A stretch of DNA of 44,348 bases from an uncultured Lachnospiraceae bacterium (GCA_949740535.1 CATJHO010000155.1:1-44348); one strand, 5' to 3'; numbered from the stretch's first letter, positions 7,801 to 15,298 are shown. A program made the numbers and translations. The notes: generated from the letters alone by a model not told the origin.

Positions 7801-8721
7801 ATGAACAAATTTGTAGAAACCTATGGACAGATTTTACTGCCGCTTATCACCCCTTATGATAAGGAGGAGAATGTTAAGTACGATACCTATGAACAGCTGA
7901 TCGCTTATCTGGAGGAAAAGGATCTGTGTGACTCCTTCGTGGTAACGGGAACAACCGGCGAGGCTTCCCTGCTGACTTTTGAGGAGCGTGTGAAACTGTT
8001 TGAAACAGCAGCAAAGGCGGCAAAGAGCAAGCCGGTAATTGCGGGAACAGGATGCGCCAGCACCAAGGAGACCATTGCCCTGACCAGGGAAGCTGCGCGT
8101 CTGGGAATTAAGACCTGCCTTGTGGTATGTCCGTTTTACAATAAGCCCACCCAGGAGGGACTGTATCTCCACTTTAAGGCAGTAGCGGAAGCTGTTCCGG
8201 AAGTAGATATTATGTTGTATAATATTCCGATCTTTGTGGGTGTGAATCTGGAGGCAGAGACAGTACGGCGCCTTGCGGCAATTCCCAATATTGTCGGCAT
8301 CAAGGATGAGGCCGGAATTAACCCCACCCAGGTATCTGATTTCTTCCTGGCGACTCAGGATGTGGATGCAGAGTTCGCAATCTATAACGGGGATGACGTG
8401 ATGCTTCTGCCTACGATTGTACAGGGAGCCATGGGCCTTGTTTCCGGTGGAGCGCATATCTTCGGTCAGGAAATCCGGGCTATTTTCAAAGCCTTTGCAG
8501 AGGGAGACAACGAGAAGGCCAAGGAACTCTTTGTACCTCTTTACCGTTTCTGCAAGACAACGGGACAGAACGGACGGATTCTGCCTAACTCCATTATGCG
8601 TCCGGCCATTGAGCTTGTCACAGGACTGGATTTAGGACCGGCAAGACTTCCGCTGGCGCCTGCCACAGAAGAAGAAATGGCAGTGACTACAGCAGTATTG
8701 AAAGAGATTGGGAAACTGTAA
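7801..8721 (+). CDS. DHDPS/N-acetylneuraminate lyase family enzyme, paralogue 2
   Basis: A 306-residue member of the same superfamily as its upstream neighbour but clearly diverged, so not a recent duplicate. GTTGE lies at 50-54, tyrosine 140 is in LYNIP, and Schiff-base lysine 168 is in GIKDE. After YNIP the sequence is IFVGVN, without the DapA arginine; the YNIP form is closer to sialate lyase and 2-keto-3-deoxy sugar-acid aldolases. The start is ATG 7801 with GGAGG (7788-7792). It is 55 bases from paralogue 1 in the same orientation, so the two are probably cotranscribed. They may form a hetero-oligomer or do two consecutive steps such as dehydration then aldol cleavage; this is inference. 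Its stop codon adjoins the left arm of a long hairpin. Confidence 0.88.
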   Translation: MNKFVETYGQILLPLITPYDKEENVKYDTYEQLIAYLEEKDLCDSFVVTGTTGEASLLTFEERVKLFETAAKAAKSKPVIAGTGCASTKETIALTREAARLGIKTCLVVCPFYNKPTQEGLYLHFKAVAEAVPEVDIMLYNIPIFVGVNLEAETVRRLAAIPNIVGIKDEAGINPTQVSDFFLATQDVDAEFAIYNGDDVMLLPTIVQGAMGLVSGGAHIFGQEIRAIFKAFAEGDNEKAKELFVPLYRFCKTTGQNGRILPNSIMRPAIELVTGLDLGPARLPLAPATEEEMAVTTAVLKEIGKL

Positions 8722-8853
8722 GGGGGCTGCTGCCAGATAAGTGATCAGCCGTTTCCATATCCTGTGTAATAAGGAATCTTCCTGCGCTTGGGATGTTTCC
8801 TTGTTACACGGGATATTGGAAAAGTCTGTTTTCTTATTCTGCAGCAGCCCCTT
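8720..8853. repeat. 134-base nested hairpin between convergent genes
   Basis: The outer arms are AAGGGGGCTGCTGC (8720-8733) and GCAGCAGCCCCTT (8841-8853). Inside, TTCCATATCCTGTG... (starting about 8752) pairs over some 24 positions with the stretch ending GGGATATTGGAA (about 8815), with only a few G-U or bulged positions. Nearly the whole interval between the paralogue-2 stop and the gntR stop folds. It may act as a bidirectional terminator, or be a palindromic intergenic element. Confidence 0.7.
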
Positions 8854-8862
8854 AAAAGAAAA

Positions 8863-9564
8863 TCAATCTGTATGCAGGAAAGCCGCAGTGATGTCTTTCA
8901 GAGAGATTTCCAGATGGCGGCGCATTTCTTTAGCGGCTCTCTGGGCGTCTTTGGTGTAGAAACAGTCCAGAAGATTGGCGTGAGCCGGAATTGCGTTTTT
9001 GTAGGTTTCATTGTTTGTGAAAGATTTGGTCCGGTAGGGCTTGAAGCAGTCCTGAATTTCTACGTTCAAATTATTCAGCAGCTGGTTGTTGGTGAAGCTG
9101 ACAATGGTGGTATGAAACATTTCATCCAGAAGAATAAGCTTCACAGAATCATAGGCAGCGGCAGCTTCCAGATATTCATTGTGTACATCCTGAAGACAGG
9201 CAATCTGTTCCGGGACAGCCCTGGTAACCGCCAGCTGGACGGCAAGGGTTTCCACGGCAATGCGGACTTCCATCAAATCACGGTAGCTTAATCCGTCTAC
9301 CTCATACCAGCTGTTGGAACCCGTCTGCTGGCTGGGAAGGGGATCAGCGGCAAAGGCGCCTTTTCCGGGCCGCATGTCCACATATCCAAGGGCCTGCAGG
9401 ATGCGGAGAGCTTCGCGGATGGTGGTACGGCTGACTTTCAACAGATCACAGAACTGCGCTTCCGTAGGCAGTTTGCTGCCTGGTTCATATTCGCCTGTGA
9501 GAATGGCCTGTTTAATGGCCTTTACAGCGCTGTCGGTAATTGAAACACGTTTGATTTCTTCCAT
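8863..9564 (-). CDS. GntR-family transcriptional regulator, FadR/FCD subfamily
   Basis: A 233-residue regulator. The N-terminal winged helix (about residues 5-75) has the typical PGSKLPTEAQFCDLLKVSR and TTIREALRILQALGYVDMRPGKGAF. The C-terminal FCD domain is all-helical and has the usual metal/ligand set: DEMFH, a later AHANLLD, and RRHLE. FCD domains sense small carboxylates or sugar acids. The start is ATG 9564 with AGGAG 11 bases upstream. The gene is convergent to the aldolase pair and divergent from the dehydrogenase at 9703. Its own promoter and three promoters of this island carry related ATCATA/TATGAT sites, so it is the likely local repressor, released by the acid or a breakdown product. 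Binding itself is inferred. Confidence 0.93.
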   Translation of the reverse strand: MEEIKRVSITDSAVKAIKQAILTGEYEPGSKLPTEAQFCDLLKVSRTTIREALRILQALGYVDMRPGKGAFAADPLPSQQTGSNSWYEVDGLSYRDLMEVRIAVETLAVQLAVTRAVPEQIACLQDVHNEYLEAAAAYDSVKLILLDEMFHTTIVSFTNNQLLNNLNVEIQDCFKPYRTKSFTNNETYKNAIPAHANLLDCFYTKDAQRAAKEMRRHLEISLKDITAAFLHTD

Positions 9565-9604
9565 TTAATAACAATCTCCTGATTTAAACGAGTGTGTCTT
9601 TAAA

Positions 9605-9656
9605 ATGATATCATACATTCTGATCTTATTATAGTTTTTACAAAATTTTTTTGCAA
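9605..9656 (-). promoter_or_regulatory. gntR promoter with autoregulatory operator
   Basis: On the minus strand, TTGCAA (9656-9651), 17 bases and TATAAT (9633-9628) form the promoter. The next bases carry ATCATA-CAT-TCTGAT (9610-9624, plus-strand reading), one mismatch from the palindrome of the other promoters, joined to ATGATATCAT (9605-9614). The layout (operator just after the -10) is the same as at 2374 and 3583. Confidence 0.7.
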
Positions 9657-9665
9657 CCATATTTT
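9637..9665 (+). promoter_or_regulatory. Possible promoter of the dehydrogenase-lrgAB genes
   Basis: TTTACA (9637-9642), 17 bases, TATTTT (9660-9665). It overlaps the divergent gntR promoter, so binding of the regulator or of polymerase on one side could affect the other. The -10 is weak. Confidence 0.4.
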
Positions 9666-9702
9666 CATTTGTGGGATGGAAATATAGCAGAAAGGCTTGG
9701 TG

Positions 9703-10782
9703 ATGTTTATGAAACAAAATATTTCCACATTAAAAGTGGGCTGTGGAAAGTTTTTTCATGGCTCAGGTGTTATCCGAGCCCTTTCGGATGAAATTATCCG
9801 TCTGGGCGGAAGGGCCCTGATTATCGGCGGGCAGACAACGTTGAAACTGGTTATGGACTCTGCAGGGGAAGAGCTGAAGGAACGCCCCTTGACGTATAAA
9901 GAAATTGTTCATACGGATTACTGCACAACCGCCTGGGCCCATGACTACGCAGATATGGCCCTGGAGCAGGGTTTTACAGTTCTGATAGGCGTGGGCGGGG
10001 GCAAGGTGATCGACGAGGTAAAATGCGCCTCTGTATTTTCGGGACTGCCGGTGATCACGATTCCCACTTCCATTGCTACCTGTGCGGCAACATCCATGGT
10101 TGCCATTATGTACAATGAAAAGGGGCAGAGGGCTCCGGCTGTCAACTTGAAAAAAGAGGTGGATGTCTGTATTGCAGATACGGATTTCATTGGTACGGCG
10201 CCCGCAAATACACTGGCGGCCGGGATTTTGGATTCCATTGCCAAGTGGCCGGAGAGTTTTCATCAGAAAACGGCCGGGAGCTATCGGGACTGCAGACTGG
10301 AGGAGTACATTCAGCTTGTGAACGCCCAGGCAATTTTTTCATTTTTGATGGGAGAGGGCCGGGATCTTTACCAAAAGGGAAAAGAGGCCTCCCGGTTTGT
10401 GGACTGTGTGCTGACAAATCTTCTGCACACATCCATTGTCAGCGGTTTTGCAGATGGTTCAGGACAGCTGGCCATCGCCCATGCCACGTATGATTTTATG
10501 CGTACCTGGAATACCGAAGCCAGTTATCATTATCTGCATGGCGAGATGGTTGCGGTGGGGCTGCTGATTCAAATGGCCTACAATGGACAGCCAAAAGAGG
10601 AGATCGAAGGGGTCCGCAGTCTTATGCGGGATCTGAATATGCCGTTGACCCTGGGGGATCTGGAATATGACACCCGCGATGACGGAATTGCATTTTTTGT
10701 CAGGACAATTGCAGAAGCGGCAAATATAGTTACGGAACCGGATATGGAGTTACTGAACCGCGCGGTAAAGCAGGCGCTTTAA
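9703..10782 (+). CDS. Glycerol-dehydrogenase-like metal-dependent dehydrogenase
   Basis: A 359-residue member of the iron/zinc-dependent alcohol dehydrogenase superfamily, GldA branch. The NAD-binding glycine run GVGGGKVIDEVK and PTSIATCAATS are visible. The likely metal ligands are an Asp in AAGILDSIAKW, a His in IAHATYDF and a His in YLHGEMVAVG. The start is ATG 9703 with AGAAAGG seven bases upstream; ATG 9709 and GTG 9700 are possible. In this context it could reduce the aldehyde released by the upstream aldolase-type enzymes (for example glyceraldehyde to glycerol), or oxidise a polyol; this is inference. It precedes lrgA by 21 bases and is probably in one transcript with lrgAB. Confidence 0.85.
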   Translation: MFMKQNISTLKVGCGKFFHGSGVIRALSDEIIRLGGRALIIGGQTTLKLVMDSAGEELKERPLTYKEIVHTDYCTTAWAHDYADMALEQGFTVLIGVGGGKVIDEVKCASVFSGLPVITIPTSIATCAATSMVAIMYNEKGQRAPAVNLKKEVDVCIADTDFIGTAPANTLAAGILDSIAKWPESFHQKTAGSYRDCRLEEYIQLVNAQAIFSFLMGEGRDLYQKGKEASRFVDCVLTNLLHTSIVSGFADGSGQLAIAHATYDFMRTWNTEASYHYLHGEMVAVGLLIQMAYNGQPKEEIEGVRSLMRDLNMPLTLGDLEYDTRDDGIAFFVRTIAEAANIVTEPDMELLNRAVKQAL

Positions 10783-10803
10783 GACGGAAATGGGGGAGGG
10801 GCC

Positions 10804-11193
10804 TTGAAGTATCTAAAACAGTTTTTTATAATTACGGCAGTTGCCTTTTTGGGAGAGGTTTTACACGGGGTGCTTCCCTTTTCCATACCAGCCAGCGTTT
10901 ACGGACTGGTACTGATGCTGGCAGGCCTCAAAAGCGGTATGATTCCGCATGCGGCGGTGAAAGATGCGGCAGCTTTTCTGATAGAGGTGATGCCGGTTAT
11001 GTTTATACCTGCGGGTGTGGGCGTGATCACATCCTGGCCGGAACTAAAGCCTGCCTTGATTCCGGTGTCAATCACCATTGCGGCAACGACGATCCTTGTG
11101 ATGGCGGCCGCAGGAAGAATTTCACAATTTGTGATTCGCAGAGGAAAGCGGTCTCCTGCCGCAGAAAAGGAGGAACCATGCAGAAATTTCTAG
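10804..11193 (+). CDS. lrgA: LrgA/CidA family holin-like membrane protein
   Basis: A 129-residue protein with four membrane segments. Family blocks are ISIPASVYGLVLMLAGL-like (FSIPASVYGLVLM), and EVMPVMFIPAGVGVI. LrgA works with LrgB; originally linked to murein hydrolase control, homologous pairs in Bacillus (PftAB) and Streptococcus are reported to move pyruvate. The start is TTG 10804 with GGGGGAGGGG directly upstream, and no ATG fits. It overlaps lrgB by 16 bases. The neighbouring pyruvate-releasing enzyme family makes a pyruvate-transport role attractive. Confidence 0.9.
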   Translation: MKYLKQFFIITAVAFLGEVLHGVLPFSIPASVYGLVLMLAGLKSGMIPHAAVKDAAAFLIEVMPVMFIPAGVGVITSWPELKPALIPVSITIAATTILVMAAAGRISQFVIRRGKRSPAAEKEEPCRNF

Positions 11194-11870
11194 GAGAGTC
11201 TCTGTTTTTCGGAGCAGCAGTCAGTCTTCTGTGGTATGAACTGGGATTGATCTTGAAGAAACGATTTCGGGCAGCTGTTTTCAATCCTCTGATCATTGCA
11301 ATCATCGGTGTAATCGCAGTATTGAAGCTGCTGAAGATTGATTATGCGGATTATTCTGCCAGCGGAAAATATCTCAGTTATTTTCTGACACCGGCGACGG
11401 TCTGCCTGGCAGTGCCGCTGTATGAGCAGATGGCTCTGCTGAGAAGACATTTTACGGCCGTGATCCTGGGAATTGTTTCCGGGGTGTTTTCCAGCCTTTT
11501 CGGGGTACTGCTGTTATCAAAACTGTTCCAAATGAACCGCCAGCTGTCTGTTTCACTGCTTCCAAAATCAATCACAACAGCGATTGGAATGGGTATGTCG
11601 GAGGAGATGGGCGGTATAGCTGCCATTACCGTGTCAGTCATTGTGATTACAGGCGTCCTGGGAAACATCATCGGAGAAACAGTGTTGAAGCGCCTTCGGA
11701 TTGAAGAGCCCATTGCCAGAGGACTGGCGCTGGGCACCGCATCCCACGCCATCGGAACAGCGAAAGCCATGGAGCTTGGACAGACAGAGGGCGCCATGAG
11801 CAGCCTGTCTATCGTGGTGTCGGGCCTTTTAACAGTGGTTCTGGCGCCGGTTTTTGCGGGGATGCTGTAA
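11178..11870 (+). CDS. lrgB: LrgB family membrane protein
   Basis: A 230-residue protein with about seven membrane segments. Its highly conserved C-terminal block is present: LPKSITTAIGMGMSEEMGG, then GETVLKRLRIEEPIARGLALG and ASHAIGTAKAMELGQTEGAMSSLS (each a family hallmark). It is the partner of LrgA. The ATG lies inside the end of lrgA, with AAGGAGG upstream, indicating translational coupling. After it comes a GC-rich hairpin (GCGGCGG at 11877-11883, CCGCCGC at 11898-11904) without a T-run. Confidence 0.93.
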   Translation: MQKFLGESLFFGAAVSLLWYELGLILKKRFRAAVFNPLIIAIIGVIAVLKLLKIDYADYSASGKYLSYFLTPATVCLAVPLYEQMALLRRHFTAVILGIVSGVFSSLFGVLLLSKLFQMNRQLSVSLLPKSITTAIGMGMSEEMGGIAAITVSVIVITGVLGNIIGETVLKRLRIEEPIARGLALGTASHAIGTAKAMELGQTEGAMSSLSIVVSGLLTVVLAPVFAGML

Positions 11871-12027
11871 AAGCAGGCGGCGGTTACCCAAGCTCGGCCG
11901 CCGCAGGCACAGTCTGCCCGCCGGTATCAGGAATAAAGTCTGCTTCACAGGAACCATGGTCATTGGCAGGATAAAAAATCTGATTCATTTCCATTTCATT
12001 GAAAAAATTCTCCTTTAAAATAGAGAC

Positions 12028-12074
12028 TTGCATAATTCCAAAAGTGTGATATAATAAATCCCATTACTATAGTA
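12028..12074 (+). promoter_or_regulatory. suf promoter with palindromic operator
   Basis: TTGCAT (12028-12033), 16 bases, TATAAT (12050-12055), then the perfect palindrome TACTATAGTA (12065-12074) within CATTACTATAGTAGG. The site and its place recall Rrf2/IscR-type operators of Fe-S genes, but no Rrf2 gene is in the window. The rest of the 11871-12218 gap holds a GC hairpin after lrgB and the repeat at 12101. Confidence 0.55.
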
Positions 12075-12100
12075 GGAATTAAACTGGAATAATTAACTAA

Positions 12101-12204
12101 AACAGCAGTCCCCAGAAATAGCCCCAGAAGAATTTACGGACGTTTAGAACGGCCGGAAATCCTTCTAAAAGAGGGGGGCTGTGGCTGGGTGCTGCGGAAC
12201 TGGA
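12101..12204. repeat. Dispersed intergenic hairpin repeat, copy 1
   Basis: It begins AACAGCAGT and ends GCTGCGGAACTGGA. Nested pairing runs from CAGCA...CCCCAG with CTGGGTGCTG, through AGCCCC with GGGGCT, to AGAAGnATTTnCGGnCGTT with its inverted counterpart; three mismatches are A-C, which become G-U in the minus-strand RNA. AACTGGAATAA stands on both sides (12082-12092 and 12198-12208). The core ATTTACGGACG...AACGGCCGGAAAT and both ends recur at 33028-33128. It sits directly before the sufC ribosome site. Confidence 0.75.
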
Positions 12205-12218
12205 ATAAGGAGAGAAAA

Positions 12219-12989
12219 ATGCTTGAAGTTAAGCACCTGAGCTATCAGGTTATGGAAAACGGATCCATGCGCAGACTGGTAGATGATGTAAGCTTTTGTG
12301 TAAACGATGGGGAAATGCTGGTCATCACCGGTCCCAACGGAGGCGGCAAGTCAACCATTGCCAAGCTTCTGATGGGAATTGAGAAAGCTGACAGCGGTGA
12401 GATTCTTCTGGACGGACAGGAGCTTCTGGCTATGAATGTAGATGAACGGGCCAAGGCAGGGATCGGCTATGCATTCCAGCAGCCGCCGGCTTTCAAGGGC
12501 ATGACGGTGGAGCGCCTGTTGAATCTGGCAGCAGGAGAACCTCTTTCAGAGGCTGCATGCTGTGAGCTTCTGAGCAGTGTGGGCATGTGCGCCAGGGAAT
12601 ATCTGAAACGGGAGGCGGACGCCACACTTTCCGGAGGGGAACGCAAACGAATCGAAATAGCTACCGTGCTGGCCAGGTCTCATAAGATTTGTGTCTTTGA
12701 TGAGCCGGAGGCAGGCATTGATCTGTGGAGTTTTTCTATGCTGGTAGATCAGTTTGAACGGATTCATGAGAAAAAGCAGGAGAGCCTGCTTCTCATCTCT
12801 CACCAAGAGCGGATTATCCGTATGGCGGACCGGATTCTGGTGGTTAATGACGGGCGGATACAGGAGAGTGGAAGCAGGGAAGAGATGCTGCCAAAACTGT
12901 TCCCGGAGGACAGCGGCTGTGCCTGCAGAAACGAAAATGCCGGAAGGGAGGATGGAAACTGTGAATGTGAAAACGGATGCAGCCGATAG
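12219..12989 (+). CDS. sufC: Fe-S cluster assembly ATPase SufC
   Basis: A 256-residue ABC-type ATPase, cytosolic, which drives the SufB scaffold in Fe-S cluster assembly. The Walker A GPNGGGKST lies near residue 36; the Q-loop YAFQQPPAF, the signature TLSGGERKRIE, Walker B KICVFDEPEAGID and the switch histidine ISHQE follow. The EAGID and SGGERKR forms are typical of SufC. The C-terminus is cysteine-rich (CACRNEN, CECENGC), an extension not usual for SufC, perhaps metal-binding. The start is ATG 12219 with AAGGAGAG; upstream in-frame ATG codons fall in the repeat. It overlaps sufB by about 29 bases. Confidence 0.93.
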   Translation: MLEVKHLSYQVMENGSMRRLVDDVSFCVNDGEMLVITGPNGGGKSTIAKLLMGIEKADSGEILLDGQELLAMNVDERAKAGIGYAFQQPPAFKGMTVERLLNLAAGEPLSEAACCELLSSVGMCAREYLKREADATLSGGERKRIEIATVLARSHKICVFDEPEAGIDLWSFSMLVDQFERIHEKKQESLLLISHQERIIRMADRILVVNDGRIQESGSREEMLPKLFPEDSGCACRNENAGREDGNCECENGCSR

Positions 12990-13887
12990 GGTGCTGAAAG
13001 TGATTGATAAGCCTGTGGCAGAGCAGAAGGGCGCTTACAATGTGCGCTACAATGGACAGTCCCTGTGCTATGGAGACAGTGAGCATATTAAGATCCGGCG
13101 TAAAGAGGACAAGCAGGGAATCGATGTGTATATTGACAAAGATGCCGGAGGCGAACAGATCCATATTCCGGTCGTCGTCTCGGTGCCGGGTATGACGGAT
13201 ATTGTATACAATGATTTCTATGTGGAGCCTGGGGCAGAGGTCGTGATTGTGGCTGGCTGCGGTATTCACAATTCCGGCTGCGATTCGGCCAGACACGACG
13301 GAATCCATGCATTTCATATTGGACAAGGCGCCAATGTCCGTTATGAGGAGAAGCACTATGGAGAGGGTGAGGGAAGCGGGGAGCGGATCCTGAATCCGGT
13401 GACGAAGATTTACATGGAAGAGGACGCGGTCTTTACCCTGGATACAGCCCAGATCCGCGGGGTGGATTCTACAGTCCGGGAGACAGAGGTGGTCATGGCG
13501 GCAGGCGCCAGACTGCAGGTAACCGAGCGGCTGATGACCCACGACAGCCAGAAGGCAGTGTCCAACATGGAGATTCAGATGAACGGTGACGGAAGCTCCG
13601 CCCAGATAATTTCCCGGTCGGTAGCCAAAGGCAGTTCCATACAGACCTTCCATCCCAAAGCAGTGGGCAATGCAGGCTGCCACGCGCATATTCAATGTGA
13701 TTCCATTATTATGGATCAGGCAGAAGTCTGTTCCATCCCGGAGATCAACGCACGGCACATCGACGCCCAGATTATCCATGAGGCAGCCATCGGCCGCATC
13801 AATGACGAACAGCTCTTGAAGCTGCGCAGCCTTGGATTGACGGAAGAAGAGGCAGAGGCAGTGATTATTGAGAATTTCCTCCGGTAA
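12961..13887 (+). CDS. sufB: SufB/SufD family Fe-S scaffold, short form
   Basis: A protein of about 308 residues of the SufBD family, shorter than classical SufB (about 470) and SufD (about 430). With SufC alone it resembles the minimal SufCB systems of anaerobes. The right-handed beta-helix core and the C-terminal block are recognisable: HPKAVGNAGCHAHIQCDSIIMD, then SIPEINARHIDAQIIHEAAIGRINDEQLLKLRSLGLTEEEAEAVIIENFL (given here as a range, about residues 260-308). The start is GTG 12961, nine bases after GGGAGG; ATG 12952 touches the ribosome site and is less likely. No sufS or sufU lies nearby. A hairpin terminator follows. Confidence 0.88.
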   Translation: MNVKTDAADRVLKVIDKPVAEQKGAYNVRYNGQSLCYGDSEHIKIRRKEDKQGIDVYIDKDAGGEQIHIPVVVSVPGMTDIVYNDFYVEPGAEVVIVAGCGIHNSGCDSARHDGIHAFHIGQGANVRYEEKHYGEGEGSGERILNPVTKIYMEEDAVFTLDTAQIRGVDSTVRETEVVMAAGARLQVTERLMTHDSQKAVSNMEIQMNGDGSSAQIISRSVAKGSSIQTFHPKAVGNAGCHAHIQCDSIIMDQAEVCSIPEINARHIDAQIIHEAAIGRINDEQLLKLRSLGLTEEEAEAVIIENFLR

Positions 13888-13962
13888 ACCAGACAAACAT
13901 ATCTATCTGACTGGCAGACTGCGGGAAGCAGATGTGGAGAGAAAAAGAGAATACTATAAAAG

Positions 13963-14022
13963 AACAGGAGAGTGCTTTTGCGTATCAGGTATACCGGAAA
14001 CGAAAAAAGCAGCTCTCCTGTT
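13963..14022. terminator. Bidirectional terminator between sufB and the ROK gene
   Basis: AACAGGAGAGTGCTTTT (13963-13979) pairs with AAAAGCAGCTCTCCTGTT (14005-14022), with one bulge. On the minus strand the right side continues with TTCTTTT, so it best serves the ROK gene, and it also stops the suf transcript. Confidence 0.65.
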
Positions 14023-14056
14023 TGTAAATACATCCATATAACTGTGCAGCGAAAGG

Positions 14057-15217
14057 TTAAATGCCGCACGGCTGGCTCAGCGCCAGATGGTGAATCCCCA
14101 GAAAACTGCGGATACAGACACAGGCAGCACCCAGAAGAATCGAGGTATCCTGCAGTCCCGAAGGAACCAGAACACAGTGGCCCCGCATACGATTCTGAAG
14201 ATTATTCTGGATTTTCTGCAGAACCTCCGGAAAATACGTAGTAAAAGTGCTGTTGATCACAATCATATCCGGGTTAAAGGTATTCAAAAGATTATTAATG
14301 CCATAAGACATATAGCGGATAAATTCATCAAGAAGCGCTCTGGCATCCTCGTCCTGCCGGTTACAGGCCGCCACAAAATTGTCAATATCCGTGTGCTCCA
14401 GATTTTTGCGGGCGGCAAACTGGCGGAGAATGGCCCGCTCTGAGGCGTACTGCTCCAGACAGCCCAGATTCCCGCAGGGACAGGGCCGTCCGTCCGGCTC
14501 AATAATGGTATGGCCGAACTCACCGGCATTGCCATTAGCACCCGTATAAAGCTGATTATCGATCATAATCCCCACACCGATTCCCGTATGGACACTAACT
14601 CCAATCAGGTTCGGAGTGTGATAGTAAAAAGTATGTTCGCCGATCACAGACAGATTGGCTTCATTTTCCAGATAGACCGGGATACCAAACTCCTCTTCCA
14701 GAGACTCCCGGAAAGGAAGATTTTCATAGGGAGAGTAAGGAATAAAAGTTACCTGATTTTCACAGACCGTTCCATGAATTCCAAGCCCAATCCCAACCAC
14801 CCCGTAAGGGGTATCAGAAAGAGAGGCCGTCATGTCTCTGACAATCAGGTGAAGAAGCGGAAGAATCTCCTCTCTCCCCGCCTGATTGCGGTACAGCCTC
14901 AACTGGCAGTTTTCTCCCTTTAAATTACAGATCATAGCAGAAATCGTGTCAGCATTTACATCAATAGACAGAGCATAGCCGCAGGACGACTGGAAGGTCA
15001 GAAGAATAGGTTTGCGTCCCAGCGAAGTATTGTCATTTCCCACCTCAATCACCAGCTTCTGTTCCAGAAGCCTCTGCACAATCGTAGAAACAGTAGCCTT
15101 CGTAAGACCAGATTTCTTAGCCAGAGCCGCACGGGAGATCGTACCCTCCTGAAGAATCAACTCCAGGATCAGATGGCTGTTCATATCACGAATCAGTTCC
15201 TTGCTTCCAGTAATCAT
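14057..15217 (-). CDS. ROK-family transcriptional repressor (NagC/XylR type)
   Basis: A 386-residue regulator. The N-terminal MarR-like winged helix carries EGTISRAALAKKSGLTKATVSTIVQRL. A ROK sugar-kinase-like domain follows, with GIGLGIHGTV, a GxG near SVHTGIGVGIMID, and the zinc-binding signature CPCGNLGCLEQYAS. Such proteins repress sugar operons until a sugar or sugar phosphate binds. The start is taken as ATG 15217 (MITGSKELIRDMN), because the helix-turn-helix begins right after it. The frame reaches a GTG at 15289, but that is inside the promoter. It is divergent from the pentose operon at 15565 and is the obvious local regulator. The ribosome site is weak (AAGAAAG). Confidence 0.93.
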   Translation of the reverse strand: MITGSKELIRDMNSHLILELILQEGTISRAALAKKSGLTKATVSTIVQRLLEQKLVIEVGNDNTSLGRKPILLTFQSSCGYALSIDVNADTISAMICNLKGENCQLRLYRNQAGREEILPLLHLIVRDMTASLSDTPYGVVGIGLGIHGTVCENQVTFIPYSPYENLPFRESLEEEFGIPVYLENEANLSVIGEHTFYYHTPNLIGVSVHTGIGVGIMIDNQLYTGANGNAGEFGHTIIEPDGRPCPCGNLGCLEQYASERAILRQFAARKNLEHTDIDNFVAACNRQDEDARALLDEFIRYMSYGINNLLNTFNPDMIVINSTFTTYFPEVLQKIQNNLQNRMRGHCVLVPSGLQDTSILLGAACVCIRSFLGIHHLALSQPCGI

Positions 15218-15269
15218 AAATATTCGGTCACTTTCTTGTTGTAAGATTTGTCTGCTAAAGGTATTTCTC

Positions 15270-15298
15270 AGTATAATACAAGTTTCCACTTAAGTAAA
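15270..15298 (-). promoter_or_regulatory. Promoter of the ROK gene with palindrome
   Basis: On the minus strand, TTTACT (15298-15293), 17 bases, TATACT (15275-15270). The -35 overlaps ACTTAAGT (15288-15295) inside GTTTCC-ACTTAAGT-AAAC, a loose palindrome that could be the ROK operator. The remainder of the 15218-15564 gap is AT-rich with no gene seen. Confidence 0.5.

Noticed and set aside
6867-8721. Annotation of the pair as dapA of lysine biosynthesis
   Set aside because: Both lack the DapA arginine region and sit in a transporter/FCD-regulator island.
8741-8959. Small plus-strand open frames between paralogue 2 and gntR
   Set aside because: They lie within the long hairpin and antisense to gntR, without ribosome sites.
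11877-11904. Terminator of lrgAB (GCGGCGG/CCGCCGC hairpin)
   Set aside because: The stem is good but there is no T-run, so it is mentioned but not called as a terminator.
12844-13896. A 350-residue open frame on the minus strand opposite sufB
   Set aside because: It mirrors the SufB codons, covers the sufC/sufB overlap and has no recognisable domain or start signal.
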